Shown: positions 52,237-61,075 of the stretch, piece after piece
Position numbering within the stretch: position 1 is the stretch's first letter
How the letters are laid out: every line of letters begins with the position of its first letter
Origin: Mucilaginibacter sp. MD40
GTDB lineage: Bacteria > Bacteroidota > Bacteroidia > Sphingobacteriales > Sphingobacteriaceae
Direction of reading: 5' to 3'
NCBI RefSeq assembly: GCF_002288635.1
Contig: NZ_NRSW01000001.1
Span: forward strand, 1,072,071 to 1,136,070
Length of the DNA: 64,000 bases
Notes under the pieces: generated by a model
Told to the model about the DNA's origin: nothing
Seen by the model: only the letters and a program-made list of their open reading frames with translations
The model's database searches: none
Program-made: the position numbers and the translations under genes

Positions 52237-52782
52237 TTATGCCTGTTTTTCCAATACGTTTTTCAGGTTGTTCAAACTTTCCTCCATATCGCGGCCAAGC
52301 ATTTTTTCTATGTTGATGAACAGGAGCATGATGTTCATGGGCATAGGCATCTTGCTGGAGAAAGACCAGGTTACTTCAGTAACATCATTGCTTATCGCTT
52401 GCGTTGCCATATATACATCCGCCACGCCGGCAAAAGGTTTTATAAATACAACTCTTGTGTCTAATCTTTCGCCCTCTATGATGTTCGTTATAGTATGGTT
52501 GCCTTTACCTACCTGTTTTACATCACTATCCCAGGCCGAATTAAATCCAACAGTGCCGTCTGCCCCTATGTCGGTTATTCGCTTATTGGGATCAAGCATC
52601 ACCCATTTGCTGTAATTGTCCTGATTGCGCAGGTATTTGATGTAATTAAAGACCTGCATCACCGGGCGGTTGATCACAATTTTTCGTTGTATAGTGTAGC
52701 TTTTGGGTGCAATAAGGCTTAGTGCAAGCACTGCTACCACTATTCCTGCTATGATGCCAATTATAGTTAATAAGGTGTCCAT
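52237..52782 (-). CDS. SRPBCC family protein
   Basis: A 181-residue START-like protein with an N-terminal transmembrane helix (LTIIGIIAGIVVAVLALSLIA, about 4-24) and a polyketide-cyclase-type domain (YTIQRKIVINRPVMQVFNYIKYL, WVMLDPNKRITDIGADGTVGFNSAWDS, about 30-95). The fold binds hydrophobic ligands; ligand unknown. It is alone on the minus strand; the gene that follows in transcription order is GH20's terminator region. Confidence 0.88.
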   Translation of the reverse strand: MDTLLTIIGIIAGIVVAVLALSLIAPKSYTIQRKIVINRPVMQVFNYIKYLRNQDNYSKWVMLDPNKRITDIGADGTVGFNSAWDSDVKQVGKGNHTITNIIEGERLDTRVVFIKPFAGVADVYMATQAISNDVTEVTWSFSSKMPMPMNIMLLFINIEKMLGRDMEESLNNLKNVLEKQA

Positions 52783-52900
52783 ATAGGTTGGGGTTGGTTA
52801 TCGAGTTTGTTCTTTGCAATATATCAATTAAACGGCAACCTCAGCAGGCTGCAGCGCAATAGCTTTTATCTATTTGAAAAAATAGATCTATAATTATTTC

Positions 52901-53308
52901 CTATTCTTTTTCTTCAGTGAATATTCCCCAGCGTACACCATATTTATCAACCACGTTACCCATTGAGCCTGCAAAGAAAGTCATGATTGGATGTACGGTT
53001 TTGCCACCTTCGCTTAGCCTGGCAAACTTGTTTCGCATGTCCTCCAGATTAGGGCAATTAAGGGTAATGGATACAATGCCGTTTGTTGCCTCCACGTCCG
53101 GATTGGCAATGTCGGTTCCCTGAATGGTAAAGTCGTCGCCTGTAAGATCAGCATGCAGGATGTTGATACCGTCCGGAAAAGCATCTTCCATTGGCGAGCC
53201 TTTCACACTCATTACATTAAGGTTCCCGCCCAAGATGCTCTGGTAAAACTCCATCGCCCCAAGGCATTCATTGTTTTTAAAGTTGATATAAGTGTTTAGT
53301 TTTATCAT
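52901..53308 (-). CDS. VOC family protein (PhnB-like)
   Basis: A 135-residue vicinal-oxygen-chelate protein: LNTYINFKNNECLGAMEFYQSILGG at the N-terminus is the PhnB/DUF1428-like pattern, followed by MEDAFPDGINILHADL and a C-terminal GKTVHPIMTFFAGSMGNVVDKYGVRWGIF. Fold similar to glyoxalase/bleomycin-resistance proteins; metal ligands and substrate not assigned. It lies 5 bp downstream of the 70-residue gene on the same strand, so they are probably cotranscribed. Confidence 0.88.
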   Translation of the reverse strand: MIKLNTYINFKNNECLGAMEFYQSILGGNLNVMSVKGSPMEDAFPDGINILHADLTGDDFTIQGTDIANPDVEATNGIVSITLNCPNLEDMRNKFARLSEGGKTVHPIMTFFAGSMGNVVDKYGVRWGIFTEEKE

Positions 53309-53313
53309 GTCAT

Positions 53314-53526
53314 TTAATTGTTTAATACTTCGCAGTAGTGTCCGTAAGTCCTTAGTAACTCAATTGTACTCTCAGGGCATATTGCTGGTCCTTCGATTCG
53401 CAATACCTTGTCGCAATCCTCCAGATCAAAATTAACCCGACTGCCGGGGAATTTTTCAAGAAGTCTTTTTAACAAGATGCGGGCGGCTCCCTTTCGCTTT
53501 ACATTAGTTTTAAACACCTCGATCAT
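53314..53526 (-). CDS. small conserved hypothetical protein
   Basis: A 70-residue basic protein: IEVFKTNVKRKGAARILLKRLLEKFPGSRVNFDLEDCDKVLRIEG, then a C-terminal helix. It looks like a compact alpha-beta domain and resembles short Bacteroidota proteins of unknown role (two Cys at 38 and 50). It is transcribed 5 bp ahead of the VOC gene; no domain recognised. Confidence 0.65.
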   Translation of the reverse strand: MIEVFKTNVKRKGAARILLKRLLEKFPGSRVNFDLEDCDKVLRIEGPAICPESTIELLRTYGHYCEVLNN

Positions 53527-53716
53527 ATCCTAAATTTACACAAATATGTGTTGTTTTTATTGCGCCCCGTAAGGTGTAAATACGACAATGTGAGGGAGCT
53601 AAAGCGACCATTAAAGGAAAACTAACTGATTAACATTTTTTTAAAAATACCTATTTCCTGCTGACATACGGTTGTCATTGGTGGGTGGTTATTTTGTGGT
53701 ACCAACTTTAAAACAT

Positions 53717-54214
53717 ATGAACACAACAGTAAACACACCGGTAATTACGGCAGATGGACTTTTAAAAAACTGGCAGGGCCATCGTGGCTTAAGTCGCAGG
53801 GTATTGGAAGCCTTCCCCGAAAAAGAACTCTTTGAATTTTCTATAGGCGGCATGCGTACATACGCTCAGCTTGCCGGAGAAATGCTTGGCCTTGCAAGCG
53901 CCGGTATTAATGGGATTGTTACCGGGAAGTGGGAAACCAGGCCCGAGTGGAACCCGTTTAGCGAAACCTTAGCTATAAAAACTAAAGCGGAATTCCTGGC
54001 CGCATGGGATAGTGTTACCGAACAAATTAATGAGCTTTGGCCGCAAATACCGGCGGAACATTTTAATGAAACCGTAAATGCTTATGGGTTATACAGCAAT
54101 ACCGTAACCAATACCATTGTTTACCTTTCGGATAATGAGGTACATCACCGCGGGCAGGGTTATGTTTATTTGCGTGCCCTGGGTATTGAACCTCCGGCTT
54201 TTTGGGAGAGATAG
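53717..54214 (+). CDS. DinB family protein
   Basis: A 165-residue four-helix-bundle protein of the DinB/YfiT-like superfamily: ITADGLLKNWQGHRGLSRRVLEAFPE, QLAGEMLGLASAGINGI, and a later YLSDNEVHHRGQGYVYLRALGIEPPAFW, with a His pair typical of the metal site (VHHRGQ). Many members are thiol S-transferases or damage-inducible proteins; function here unknown. The frame opens at 53672; ATG 53717 is chosen because the conserved helix starts there. Confidence 0.85.
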   Translation: MNTTVNTPVITADGLLKNWQGHRGLSRRVLEAFPEKELFEFSIGGMRTYAQLAGEMLGLASAGINGIVTGKWETRPEWNPFSETLAIKTKAEFLAAWDSVTEQINELWPQIPAEHFNETVNAYGLYSNTVTNTIVYLSDNEVHHRGQGYVYLRALGIEPPAFWER

Positions 54215-54231
54215 AATTTATCAATATCATG

Positions 54232-54264
54232 AAAAGCCGGCAGGATAAACCCCTGCCGGCTTTT
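54232..54264 (+). terminator. intrinsic terminator after DinB-family gene
   Basis: A 13-bp stem, AAAAGCCGGCAGG (54232-54244) with CCTGCCGGCTTTT (54252-54264), and 7-nt loop. Confidence 0.85.
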
Positions 54265-54314
54265 GTTATGAATATCGTGTTGTGCGGTACAGCTTTTAAG
54301 TATAAATTAGCCCT

Positions 54315-54875
54315 ATGGAGCACCCCGTAGAAAACCCATGGAAAACCTTGTCGGCTAAGGAGATTTATAATAACCCCTGGATCAACGTTACCGAATACCA
54401 GGTGATCAACCCATCCGGTAACCCGGGCATTTATGGTAAAGTACATTATAAGAACATCGCTATTGGCATATTGCCGCTGGATGAGGAGATGAATACTTAC
54501 CTGGTTGGCCAATATCGTTTCACGCTTAACCAATATAGCTGGGAAATTCCGGAGGGTGGTGGGCCTTTAGGTATAGATCCGCTGGAGTCGGCCAAACGGG
54601 AGTTATTAGAGGAAACAGGGTTAAAGGCTACTGAGTGGACAGAGATACAGCGTATGCATTTATCCAACTCCATTACTGATGAACTCTGTATCCTCTACCT
54701 GGCTAAAGGGCTGCAACAATTTGAGGCTGAACCCGAAGAAACGGAGCAACTGATAGTAAATAAACTTCCATTTGATGAGGTTTACCGAATGGTATGCGAC
54801 GGACTGATCACCGATTGCCTCGCAGTGGCCGCTATACTAAAAGTGAAGCTGATGCTCCTGGAGAACACTTTATAA
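54315..54875 (+). CDS. Nudix hydrolase (ADP-ribose pyrophosphatase-like)
   Basis: A 186-residue Nudix hydrolase, likely acting on ADP-ribose or a similar nucleoside diphosphate-X. The N-terminal block (WKTLSAKEIYNNPWINVTEYQV) is typical of ADPRase-like proteins; the Nudix box is PEGGGPLGIDPLESAKRELLEETG with the metal-binding REL-LEE motif complete. The first box Glu is replaced by Ile (GGPLGI in place of GxxxxxE), a change also seen in some relatives. It precedes plsC by 49 bp, with plsC having its own -7 element. Confidence 0.9.
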   Translation: MEHPVENPWKTLSAKEIYNNPWINVTEYQVINPSGNPGIYGKVHYKNIAIGILPLDEEMNTYLVGQYRFTLNQYSWEIPEGGGPLGIDPLESAKRELLEETGLKATEWTEIQRMHLSNSITDELCILYLAKGLQQFEAEPEETEQLIVNKLPFDEVYRMVCDGLITDCLAVAAILKVKLMLLENTL

Positions 54876-54905
54876 ATTAAACAGTTAGCAAATACCAAAA
54901 AACTT

Positions 54906-54913
54906 TAAATTTG
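54906..54913 (+). promoter_or_regulatory. plsC promoter -7 element TAAATTTG
   Basis: Exact match to TAnnTTTG, 11 bp before the plsC ATG, implying a very short leader. Confidence 0.5.
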
Positions 54914-54924
54914 CAGGTTTAATT

Positions 54925-55659
54925 ATGAGAAAGTTTTTAGGGTATATCCTGTCGCCCATTGCTATCGCTGTGTTTTTTATATTTCTGCTCATTTTCCACC
55001 CTCTGCAATGGCTTTGCCTGCATTTGGGCGGCTACTCCGCGCATAAACGTTGTGTAGATATCCTTAACTTTTTCCTTATTACCGCTGTTTACTTTTTGGG
55101 TAATACGGTTACCTTTATTAACCGGCAGGACCTGCCTGTTGGCCGCCCTATTATTTTTATGGCCAACCATCAGAGTTTGCTGGATATCCCCCCGATGATC
55201 TATTTTCTGCGGAAATATCATGCGAAATTTATCTCGAAAGTAGAGCTTACCAAAGGTATCCCTTCCATATCCTATAACTTAAAGCATGGCGGTGGCGCTA
55301 ATATTGACAGGAAAGACCCGCGCCAATCAATTATGGAACTTTCCAGATTTGCCACCCGGATGAAAGAGAATAACTGGGGGGCGATGATATTTCCGGAAGG
55401 TACCCGCTCAAAAGATGGAAGGGTAAAACCATTTCAATCTGCCGGGGTAGCTACACTATTAAAAAAATGCCCTAACGCCTTGCTGGTTCCCGTAGCTATC
55501 ACGGATAGCTGGAAAATGATCAGGTACGGATTGTACCCGCTCAACACGTTTACACCCATGAAATGGGAAGTATTGGAGCCTATTGAACCCGGTACCGGCA
55601 CGGTTGACGAACTGGTGAAATTAGCCGAAGACAGGATAAGAGCTAAGGTTGAAAAATAG
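54925..55659 (+). CDS. plsC: 1-acyl-sn-glycerol-3-phosphate acyltransferase
   Basis: A 244-residue membrane-associated LPA acyltransferase that makes phosphatidic acid. N-terminal hydrophobic helices (about 5-30 and 45-65), then the HX4D motif NHQSLLD (His82, Asp87), GGANIDRKDPRQ, the FPEGTRSKDG block (about 156-165), and VPVAITDSW. Length is normal. Its stop (TAG 55657-55659) touches the stop of the convergent YpfJ-type gene (55660), so there is no intergenic space. Confidence 0.94.
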   Translation: MRKFLGYILSPIAIAVFFIFLLIFHPLQWLCLHLGGYSAHKRCVDILNFFLITAVYFLGNTVTFINRQDLPVGRPIIFMANHQSLLDIPPMIYFLRKYHAKFISKVELTKGIPSISYNLKHGGGANIDRKDPRQSIMELSRFATRMKENNWGAMIFPEGTRSKDGRVKPFQSAGVATLLKKCPNALLVPVAITDSWKMIRYGLYPLNTFTPMKWEVLEPIEPGTGTVDELVKLAEDRIRAKVEK

Positions 55660-56508
55660 TTATTCCAGGTCGGCCGCCGCAAAGGTATTACCCTGCTTAG
55701 GGTCGCCGGTTTCGTAACCTTTTTTAAACCAATACATTCGCTGGGCGCTGGTACCATGCGTAAAACTATCCGGGTGTACTTCTCCCTGAAACTCTTTCTG
55801 CAAACGGTCGTCTCCTATCTGGCGGGCAGCGTTCAAAGCTTCCTCAATATCGCCGGGGTCAAGAACATTTTTCATGTTCTTTTGGTAATAAGCCCAAACG
55901 CCGGCATAAAAGTCCGCCTGTAGTTCCAGTTTCACCGAAAGCTTATTGTATTCCTCTTTGCTTAGTTGCTGCCTTGCCTGGTCCATTTTCTGCGATACGC
56001 CTAACAGATATTGTACATGGTGCCCAACTTCATGTGCTATCACGTAAGCCTGGGCAAAATCGCCCGCCGCGCCGAACTTATCTGACAATTCCTTGAAGAA
56101 CGAAAGATCAAGATACACCCTTTGATCGCCGGGGCAATAGAATGGGCCAACTTCGGCACCCGCAGTACCGCAGGCGGTATTCACTGCTTCCTGGTAAAAA
56201 TGCAGGATAGGCTTTTCATAGGTGCGGCCCATATCGCTGAACAGTTTATTCCACACATCTTCGGTATCCGCGAAAACTACTTTAGCGAATTTTTTCTCCT
56301 TGGTATCGGCCACAACCTCCGTGTTGTTGCCCTGCTGGCCTCCGCCTTGCTGGAAGCCATTAAGAACGGCAGAAGGATCTATACCGGTAAAATAATATAT
56401 CGCTGCCGCTATGATGCCTATTACGCCGCCGCCAAGGGCTATTCCCCTGCCACCGATCGCGCTGCCATCTTCCGTGTTACTGCTTTCGCGCCTGCCAAAC
56501 CATTGCAT
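55660..56508 (-). CDS. neutral zinc metallopeptidase, YpfJ/KPN_02809 type
   Basis: A 282-residue protein with a cytoplasmic N-terminus, one transmembrane segment (IALGGGVIGIIAAAIYYF, about 23-40), and a putative zincin domain: HEVGHH at 159-164, with a downstream Glu in LELQADFYAGVWAYY, and C-terminal PDSFTHGTSAQRMYWFKKGYE. Predicted zinc metalloprotease of the 'putative neutral zinc metallopeptidase' family; substrate unknown. It is cotranscribed with nothing obvious, and its 3' end abuts plsC. The M28 terminator lies upstream of its start. Confidence 0.92.
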   Translation of the reverse strand: MQWFGRRESSNTEDGSAIGGRGIALGGGVIGIIAAAIYYFTGIDPSAVLNGFQQGGGQQGNNTEVVADTKEKKFAKVVFADTEDVWNKLFSDMGRTYEKPILHFYQEAVNTACGTAGAEVGPFYCPGDQRVYLDLSFFKELSDKFGAAGDFAQAYVIAHEVGHHVQYLLGVSQKMDQARQQLSKEEYNKLSVKLELQADFYAGVWAYYQKNMKNVLDPGDIEEALNAARQIGDDRLQKEFQGEVHPDSFTHGTSAQRMYWFKKGYETGDPKQGNTFAAADLE

Positions 56509-56537
56509 AGTTGAGTGTTTTAGTTTGATTTTAAACG

Positions 56538-56567
56538 CCGAAGCCCAAACGATTGTTTGGGCTTCGG
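56538..56567 (-). terminator. terminator after the M61-M28 operon
   Basis: A perfect 13-bp stem (56538-56550 with 56555-56567) and 4-nt loop between the M28 stop and the YpfJ-type gene start; the T-tract on the minus strand is short. Confidence 0.7.
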
Positions 56568-56587
56568 TAGCAGTATGTTATTGCTGA

Positions 56588-57886
56588 TTAATTTTCGAGT
56601 TTGGGGATACGGGTAGGCGTATCCTTACCTGATACAATGGTGCGCGAGCTTAACGCAATGGCGCGTATGGTAGCGGTAATATTCTTTACATCCAGCGTAC
56701 TCAACTCGTCCTTAACGGTGTGATAAAATTTATCGGTTGGTATCTGGTCTGTTGAAATGGTATGTGCCGGTACGCCAACAGCTGCAAGGGAAGCGTTATC
56801 GCTACGATAAAACAAGTTTTGCTCCGGATATGGGTCGGGGTAAAACTTAAAGGCGGTACCCTCGAGGTTACGCTGGAGGATAGGCCCAAAATCAGACCGC
56901 TCAAAGCCGGTAATGAAAGCCGAGTTCTCCCCAAATTTTGATGGCTTGCCGATCATCTCTATGTTAAACAGGGCCACCACCTGGTCGGGGTTTACTTTGG
57001 TAGCAAAATATCTGGAACCAAACCCACCGATCTCTTCGGCAGTAAAGGCTACAAATACCAGCGTACGATCGTTGTTATTGAGCTTTTTATAGTATTTAGC
57101 CAGCTCTATTACCGCGGTAGTGCCCGATGCGTCATCATCGGCGCCATTGGCAATACTATCACCCTCCATCGGTTTAATGATACCCAGGTGGTCGTAATGT
57201 CCGCCGAATACTACATACTCGTTCGGCTTGGTTTTGCCGGGGATAACGCCTACGATGTTGCTCAACGATAATTTTTCTTCTTTTACCTCGCAGCTGGCCT
57301 CAAAGTTTTTAGGCTCGGTTACATCTAAAACGTAAACAATTTGCTGTGCCGGCATACCATCACTTATCATACCCTTTACGGCCCTGTCCCTTATCCTTTT
57401 AAATACATCAGCCAGTGAGGCATCAAATATCACCAGCAACTTTTTACCGCTGCGCATGGCAGTACCCAATTGCTTCCTGAAGCTGTTTTGGTCGGTAAGT
57501 TTAGTAACCTTTATGGTAGTGTCACCACTTTTCCAGTTAAACGCCGTGTTGGTGTTAACCGCTACCTTGTCGTCGGGTATTGCTGTGCCATCAAACACCA
57601 CCTTTGCGTTAACCGGCTTAACCCGTGTTTGAAAAAAGGTTTGCCTGTAGCCCTGGTTGCCTTCCATGGGTTTTAGTCCGGCAACTTTAAATTCACCTTC
57701 AATAAACGCGGCGGCCTTTTCAATGCCCGGCGTAAAAGTACCCCGGCCCTGCATGTCATCAGCACTCAGGGTTTTAATTACCCGCTGTACGTCGTCTTCC
57801 TTAATTAATTTGTTTACGTCCTGGCAAATGCCTGATAACGGTAACGTAAGTACCGTGGCGGCTGCCAGCCATATTTTTAATTTCAT
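56588..57886 (-). CDS. secreted M28 family aminopeptidase-like protein
   Basis: A 432-residue exported peptidase (signal ends GICQ, about 22). The co-catalytic zinc motifs are GGHYDHLG (His230, Asp232), GADDDASGT (Asp250), and FTAEEIGG (Glu284, Glu285), plus a further C-terminal His in HTISTDQIPTDKFYH. A PA-like insertion occupies about 90-205. Likely an aminopeptidase releasing N-terminal residues from peptides in the periplasm. It begins 1 nt after the M61 gene ends, so the two are cotranscribed. Confidence 0.93.
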   Translation of the reverse strand: MKLKIWLAAATVLTLPLSGICQDVNKLIKEDDVQRVIKTLSADDMQGRGTFTPGIEKAAAFIEGEFKVAGLKPMEGNQGYRQTFFQTRVKPVNAKVVFDGTAIPDDKVAVNTNTAFNWKSGDTTIKVTKLTDQNSFRKQLGTAMRSGKKLLVIFDASLADVFKRIRDRAVKGMISDGMPAQQIVYVLDVTEPKNFEASCEVKEEKLSLSNIVGVIPGKTKPNEYVVFGGHYDHLGIIKPMEGDSIANGADDDASGTTAVIELAKYYKKLNNNDRTLVFVAFTAEEIGGFGSRYFATKVNPDQVVALFNIEMIGKPSKFGENSAFITGFERSDFGPILQRNLEGTAFKFYPDPYPEQNLFYRSDNASLAAVGVPAHTISTDQIPTDKFYHTVKDELSTLDVKNITATIRAIALSSRTIVSGKDTPTRIPKLEN

Positions 57887-57887
57887 A

Positions 57888-59726
57888 CTATTTTACTTTT
57901 GATGATAACCAGGCTGCCCTGAAATCTTTTTGTTGTTGAGTTAATTCTTTATTCGCTTTTTCATAGGTAAGCACCTGCAAGGCCGGGCTTTCCTCTAAAA
58001 TAACGGTTGCTTCATGGTCGCCGGTGCGGTTGTGGTAGCTGATGATTACCTTATCGCCAGGCTTCTTGTCTTTTACCGCATCAGTTAACGCGGAAAGTTC
58101 TTTAGCGTCTTTGCCATCAACTTTTAATATCAGGTCGTCGGCATCCAGCCCGGCTTTGTATATAGGAGTGTTAGAAGCGGTAGCGCTCACTATTTGTAAA
58201 CCACCGTTAGCAGGCCTTGCGGCAACACGGCCCATCCAGCCTTTTCCTGGCGCGGCTTTTTGCAGTATAAGCCCTGCTTTTGATAGCAGCTCGGCATAGT
58301 CGTTCTTTTTTATACCATAGATATAATCGTCAAAAAAGGCTTTGGCAAATTTAGGATTGGTTAGTTTGGCCAGCACGTTTTGTAACTCAGGTATGGTATA
58401 AGGTTTTTCGGGTTTGCCGTAAGCCAACCATACCTGGCGCATATAATCATCAAGCGTAAGCTTAAACTCGCTGCGCAAGCGCAGGTCAAGCGCGAGGGCC
58501 GTAGCACCGCCATAAACGTAATAGCTGGTGAACATGTTGGTGTAATTAGTAGCATCAACAGACACACCGGCATCAACAAATACCGCGTAGCGGCTCATTT
58601 GTGTTGGCGGAAATTTGGCTGGCGCCGGGTTGGCCAGTACAGAGTTAACCAGGCCGGCTATAGTGCCGGTATAATCATCAACAGAATTGAAGCCGGCACG
58701 TACCAGCAGCATTTCGCCGTAGTATTGCGTAAAGCCCTCGGCAAACCAAAGCTCGTTGCTCATGTTGGCATGCTCGAAATTAAAGGGCTCCAATGATTTA
58801 GGGCGGATGCGCTCCACATTCCAGCTATGGAAAAACTCATGAGCATAAGTACCCAGCAGATCGTTCTCGTTGCCGCCAACTTTGGCAGAGCGGTCAACAA
58901 TACAGGTAGAGTTACGGTGCTCCATACCATCGCCAAAATTGGCCGGGTATACATCATCCAGGAAGGTGTAACTGCCAAAATCGTAGTTAGGCTGTTCGCC
59001 AAATACGGCTTTTTCTTCCAATACCAGCTTTTGCACCATTTTGGCGAAATTGTCAATAGTGGCCTGGTCATCATCAGAATGTACTGCTATGGACATTTTT
59101 TGTTTTTTGCCATTGGTATTTACCACATCCCAGCTGCTTACCTTTACATTGGCCAGCTCGGTGGGGCTATCCATCATGTATTGCAAGTCGGGCGCGCTAT
59201 ATACGTTATCGCCCTCGTGCTTAAGTTGTGTCGCTACTTTCCAGCCGTATTTATCCAGGTCGTTAAACTCAAACTTTAAAGGGCGCTTATCCATGCCCAA
59301 AACCCACATAAATGAAGCGGGCATGTTTAAATGCGCGTGGCTGGCATCAATACCAACATAGGTACCATCGGTATGGTTGCCAAAAAGGGTGTAGCTAATT
59401 TTTACGACGTCCGGATGTTCCGCTATCTCATAAACATCACCCTCTACCTGCTCAATTTTCAAAGGGGCGCCGGTGGCATCAGTAGCTTTTACATTATAAA
59501 TGTTTTTACCAAACTCATGAGTGGCGTAACGGCCGGGTGAGGAGCGGCTCATGCGTACTTTCAGCTTTCCTCCGGGCGCGTCAGGCAAGGTCATGGTAAT
59601 TTCGGCCTCGTGGTGGACAGCGTTGGGGAAAGAAACGCTGTAATAAATAGGTTTTATTTTGCCGCTTTGTGCCGATGCAGAAAAAGCACAGAAGGCAGCT
59701 GTAGCCAGGGTAATAAATTTCTTCAT
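57888..59726 (-). CDS. secreted M61 family metallopeptidase with PDZ domain
   Basis: A 612-residue glycyl-aminopeptidase-like protein. Signal ends SASAQ (20). Zinc motif HEFFH (296-300) and downstream Glu in NELWFAEGFTQYYGE (about 324-338). A PDZ domain lies near the C-terminus (about 508-560: IVSATASNTPIYKAGLDADDLILKVDGKDAKEL). The N-terminal beta domain (20-180) has HHEAEITMTLPDAPGG. Preceding gene in the operon; the M28 peptidase follows by 1 nt. Together they suggest extracytoplasmic peptide degradation. Confidence 0.93.
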   Translation of the reverse strand: MKKFITLATAAFCAFSASAQSGKIKPIYYSVSFPNAVHHEAEITMTLPDAPGGKLKVRMSRSSPGRYATHEFGKNIYNVKATDATGAPLKIEQVEGDVYEIAEHPDVVKISYTLFGNHTDGTYVGIDASHAHLNMPASFMWVLGMDKRPLKFEFNDLDKYGWKVATQLKHEGDNVYSAPDLQYMMDSPTELANVKVSSWDVVNTNGKKQKMSIAVHSDDDQATIDNFAKMVQKLVLEEKAVFGEQPNYDFGSYTFLDDVYPANFGDGMEHRNSTCIVDRSAKVGGNENDLLGTYAHEFFHSWNVERIRPKSLEPFNFEHANMSNELWFAEGFTQYYGEMLLVRAGFNSVDDYTGTIAGLVNSVLANPAPAKFPPTQMSRYAVFVDAGVSVDATNYTNMFTSYYVYGGATALALDLRLRSEFKLTLDDYMRQVWLAYGKPEKPYTIPELQNVLAKLTNPKFAKAFFDDYIYGIKKNDYAELLSKAGLILQKAAPGKGWMGRVAARPANGGLQIVSATASNTPIYKAGLDADDLILKVDGKDAKELSALTDAVKDKKPGDKVIISYHNRTGDHEATVILEESPALQVLTYEKANKELTQQQKDFRAAWLSSKVK

Positions 59727-59834
59727 GTAATGTGGTATGTTCAGGCTTTGAAGTTACTATATCTGCAGCAATAGTTATATATCAATGTTATTACGAATTA
59801 ATAGCCCCGGTACTGTAAATCATAATCAAATGAA

Positions 59835-60953
59835 TCAATCATACGTTTGCCTGCCCAAATCATATTCAGATTGTGCCGTTATGATCTGCTTTCGCCGTTC
59901 GATGTCAGCGTGAAGATGGTGATCGTAAGTTTGATCTGTTACGGTGATGTCACGCTCTTTATCGCGCTCGGCAAAATGAATGTTGGCTTCGGCCAGCTTG
60001 GCAATGGCGGTATCATAAGGCCCTTTCGGCGACATCAGTTTTACAAAAACAGGCAGGCATTCAAACAGGATGAAAAGGTACCCGATGAACGAGATGGCCA
60101 TGTAAGTGTCCAGGTCGCGCGAGCCATCCACATTATAAGAGAGCTGACCAAGCGCCCAGTTGCGGTCGGCAAAACCCGCAATGTTGGCCAGGCTGTCCAG
60201 TTGCCTGTCGTTAAACAGGCGGGTGGCATTTACTCCCTCGAAATCCTTGCGCCGACCAAGATAGTCCTCATTTTGGTTAAGGTTATCGGTAACGGTTTTA
60301 AGCCTGTCCTGCTTTTCTTTCAACACTTCTTCCTTTCGTTTGGCGTAGGTGCCGTAGCCAACAATGCCCGAAGTTTGGTTGGTTTTGTCGCCAAAAACCT
60401 CTTGGTTAAGCTCATAACGTGAACGGTTGATATCCCGCTCCAGCGAATCCTTTTCTTTCTTAAGGTCTTTTTCCTTACCCAGTTCCTGGGCGTATTTCTG
60501 GTTGTAGGTACGCTGCAGGCTGTCAATTTTAGTGTGCTGCCCTTTCAGGTAGGCGGTTTTTAATTTCTCGCGGATCTCTTTATCAAATATCTTTAGCTCA
60601 AGCGGGCGCGATATCACCAGGCCTATCATAATGGCTAAAAGGATACGGGGCGTAGCCTGTAATATTTGCTGGTTAACGCTGCCCTCTTTGTTAATGCTCG
60701 ATACAATGTAGCGGTCCATGTTAAATATGGCGGTACCCCATAACAGGCCGAACAGGATAGCGAAGCCAACAGCAAACGCGTTGCCGCTGAAAACAAAATA
60801 CATGGCATACCCTCCCGAGAGAGCGGCAAACAAGGCGGTGAAGAATATGGTGGCGCCAATGCCCACATATTTATTATGTTCTATAGGGTATTTTTTCAGT
60901 GTGTCCACATGGGCGCCGGAACAGAACCAAAAAAATCTGGTGACTTTTTTCAT
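59835..60953 (-). CDS. DUF4407 family membrane protein
   Basis: A 372-residue protein matching DUF4407: RFFWFCSGAHVDTLKKYPIEHNKYVGIGATIFFTALFAALSGGYAMYF at the N-terminus, four transmembrane segments (about 32-60, 66-100, 110-135, 290-310), a long coiled coil rich in Lys/Glu/Asp (about 150-225: QHTKIDSLQRTYNQKYAQELGKEKDLKKEKDSLERD), and a C-terminal cytoplasmic tail with many charged residues. Role unknown; coiled coil suggests scaffolding. It is divergent from the rhodanese gene (122 bp). Confidence 0.93.
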   Translation of the reverse strand: MKKVTRFFWFCSGAHVDTLKKYPIEHNKYVGIGATIFFTALFAALSGGYAMYFVFSGNAFAVGFAILFGLLWGTAIFNMDRYIVSSINKEGSVNQQILQATPRILLAIMIGLVISRPLELKIFDKEIREKLKTAYLKGQHTKIDSLQRTYNQKYAQELGKEKDLKKEKDSLERDINRSRYELNQEVFGDKTNQTSGIVGYGTYAKRKEEVLKEKQDRLKTVTDNLNQNEDYLGRRKDFEGVNATRLFNDRQLDSLANIAGFADRNWALGQLSYNVDGSRDLDTYMAISFIGYLFILFECLPVFVKLMSPKGPYDTAIAKLAEANIHFAERDKERDITVTDQTYDHHLHADIERRKQIITAQSEYDLGRQTYD

Positions 60954-61046
60954 TAAACTAACACCGTAAATGTATACGTTATTAATAAAACGCTCGGCAA
61001 TAACGTTTGTTACAAAACGCTTATAAATATTTGATACAGAAAACCC

Positions 61047-61054
61047 TACCTTTG
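61047..61054 (+). promoter_or_regulatory. rhodanese promoter -7 element TACCTTTG
   Basis: Exact TAnnTTTG match, 22 bp before the ATG at 61076, giving a short leader. Confidence 0.5.
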
Positions 61055-61075
61055 GCTATTAAAATTACATTTTAC

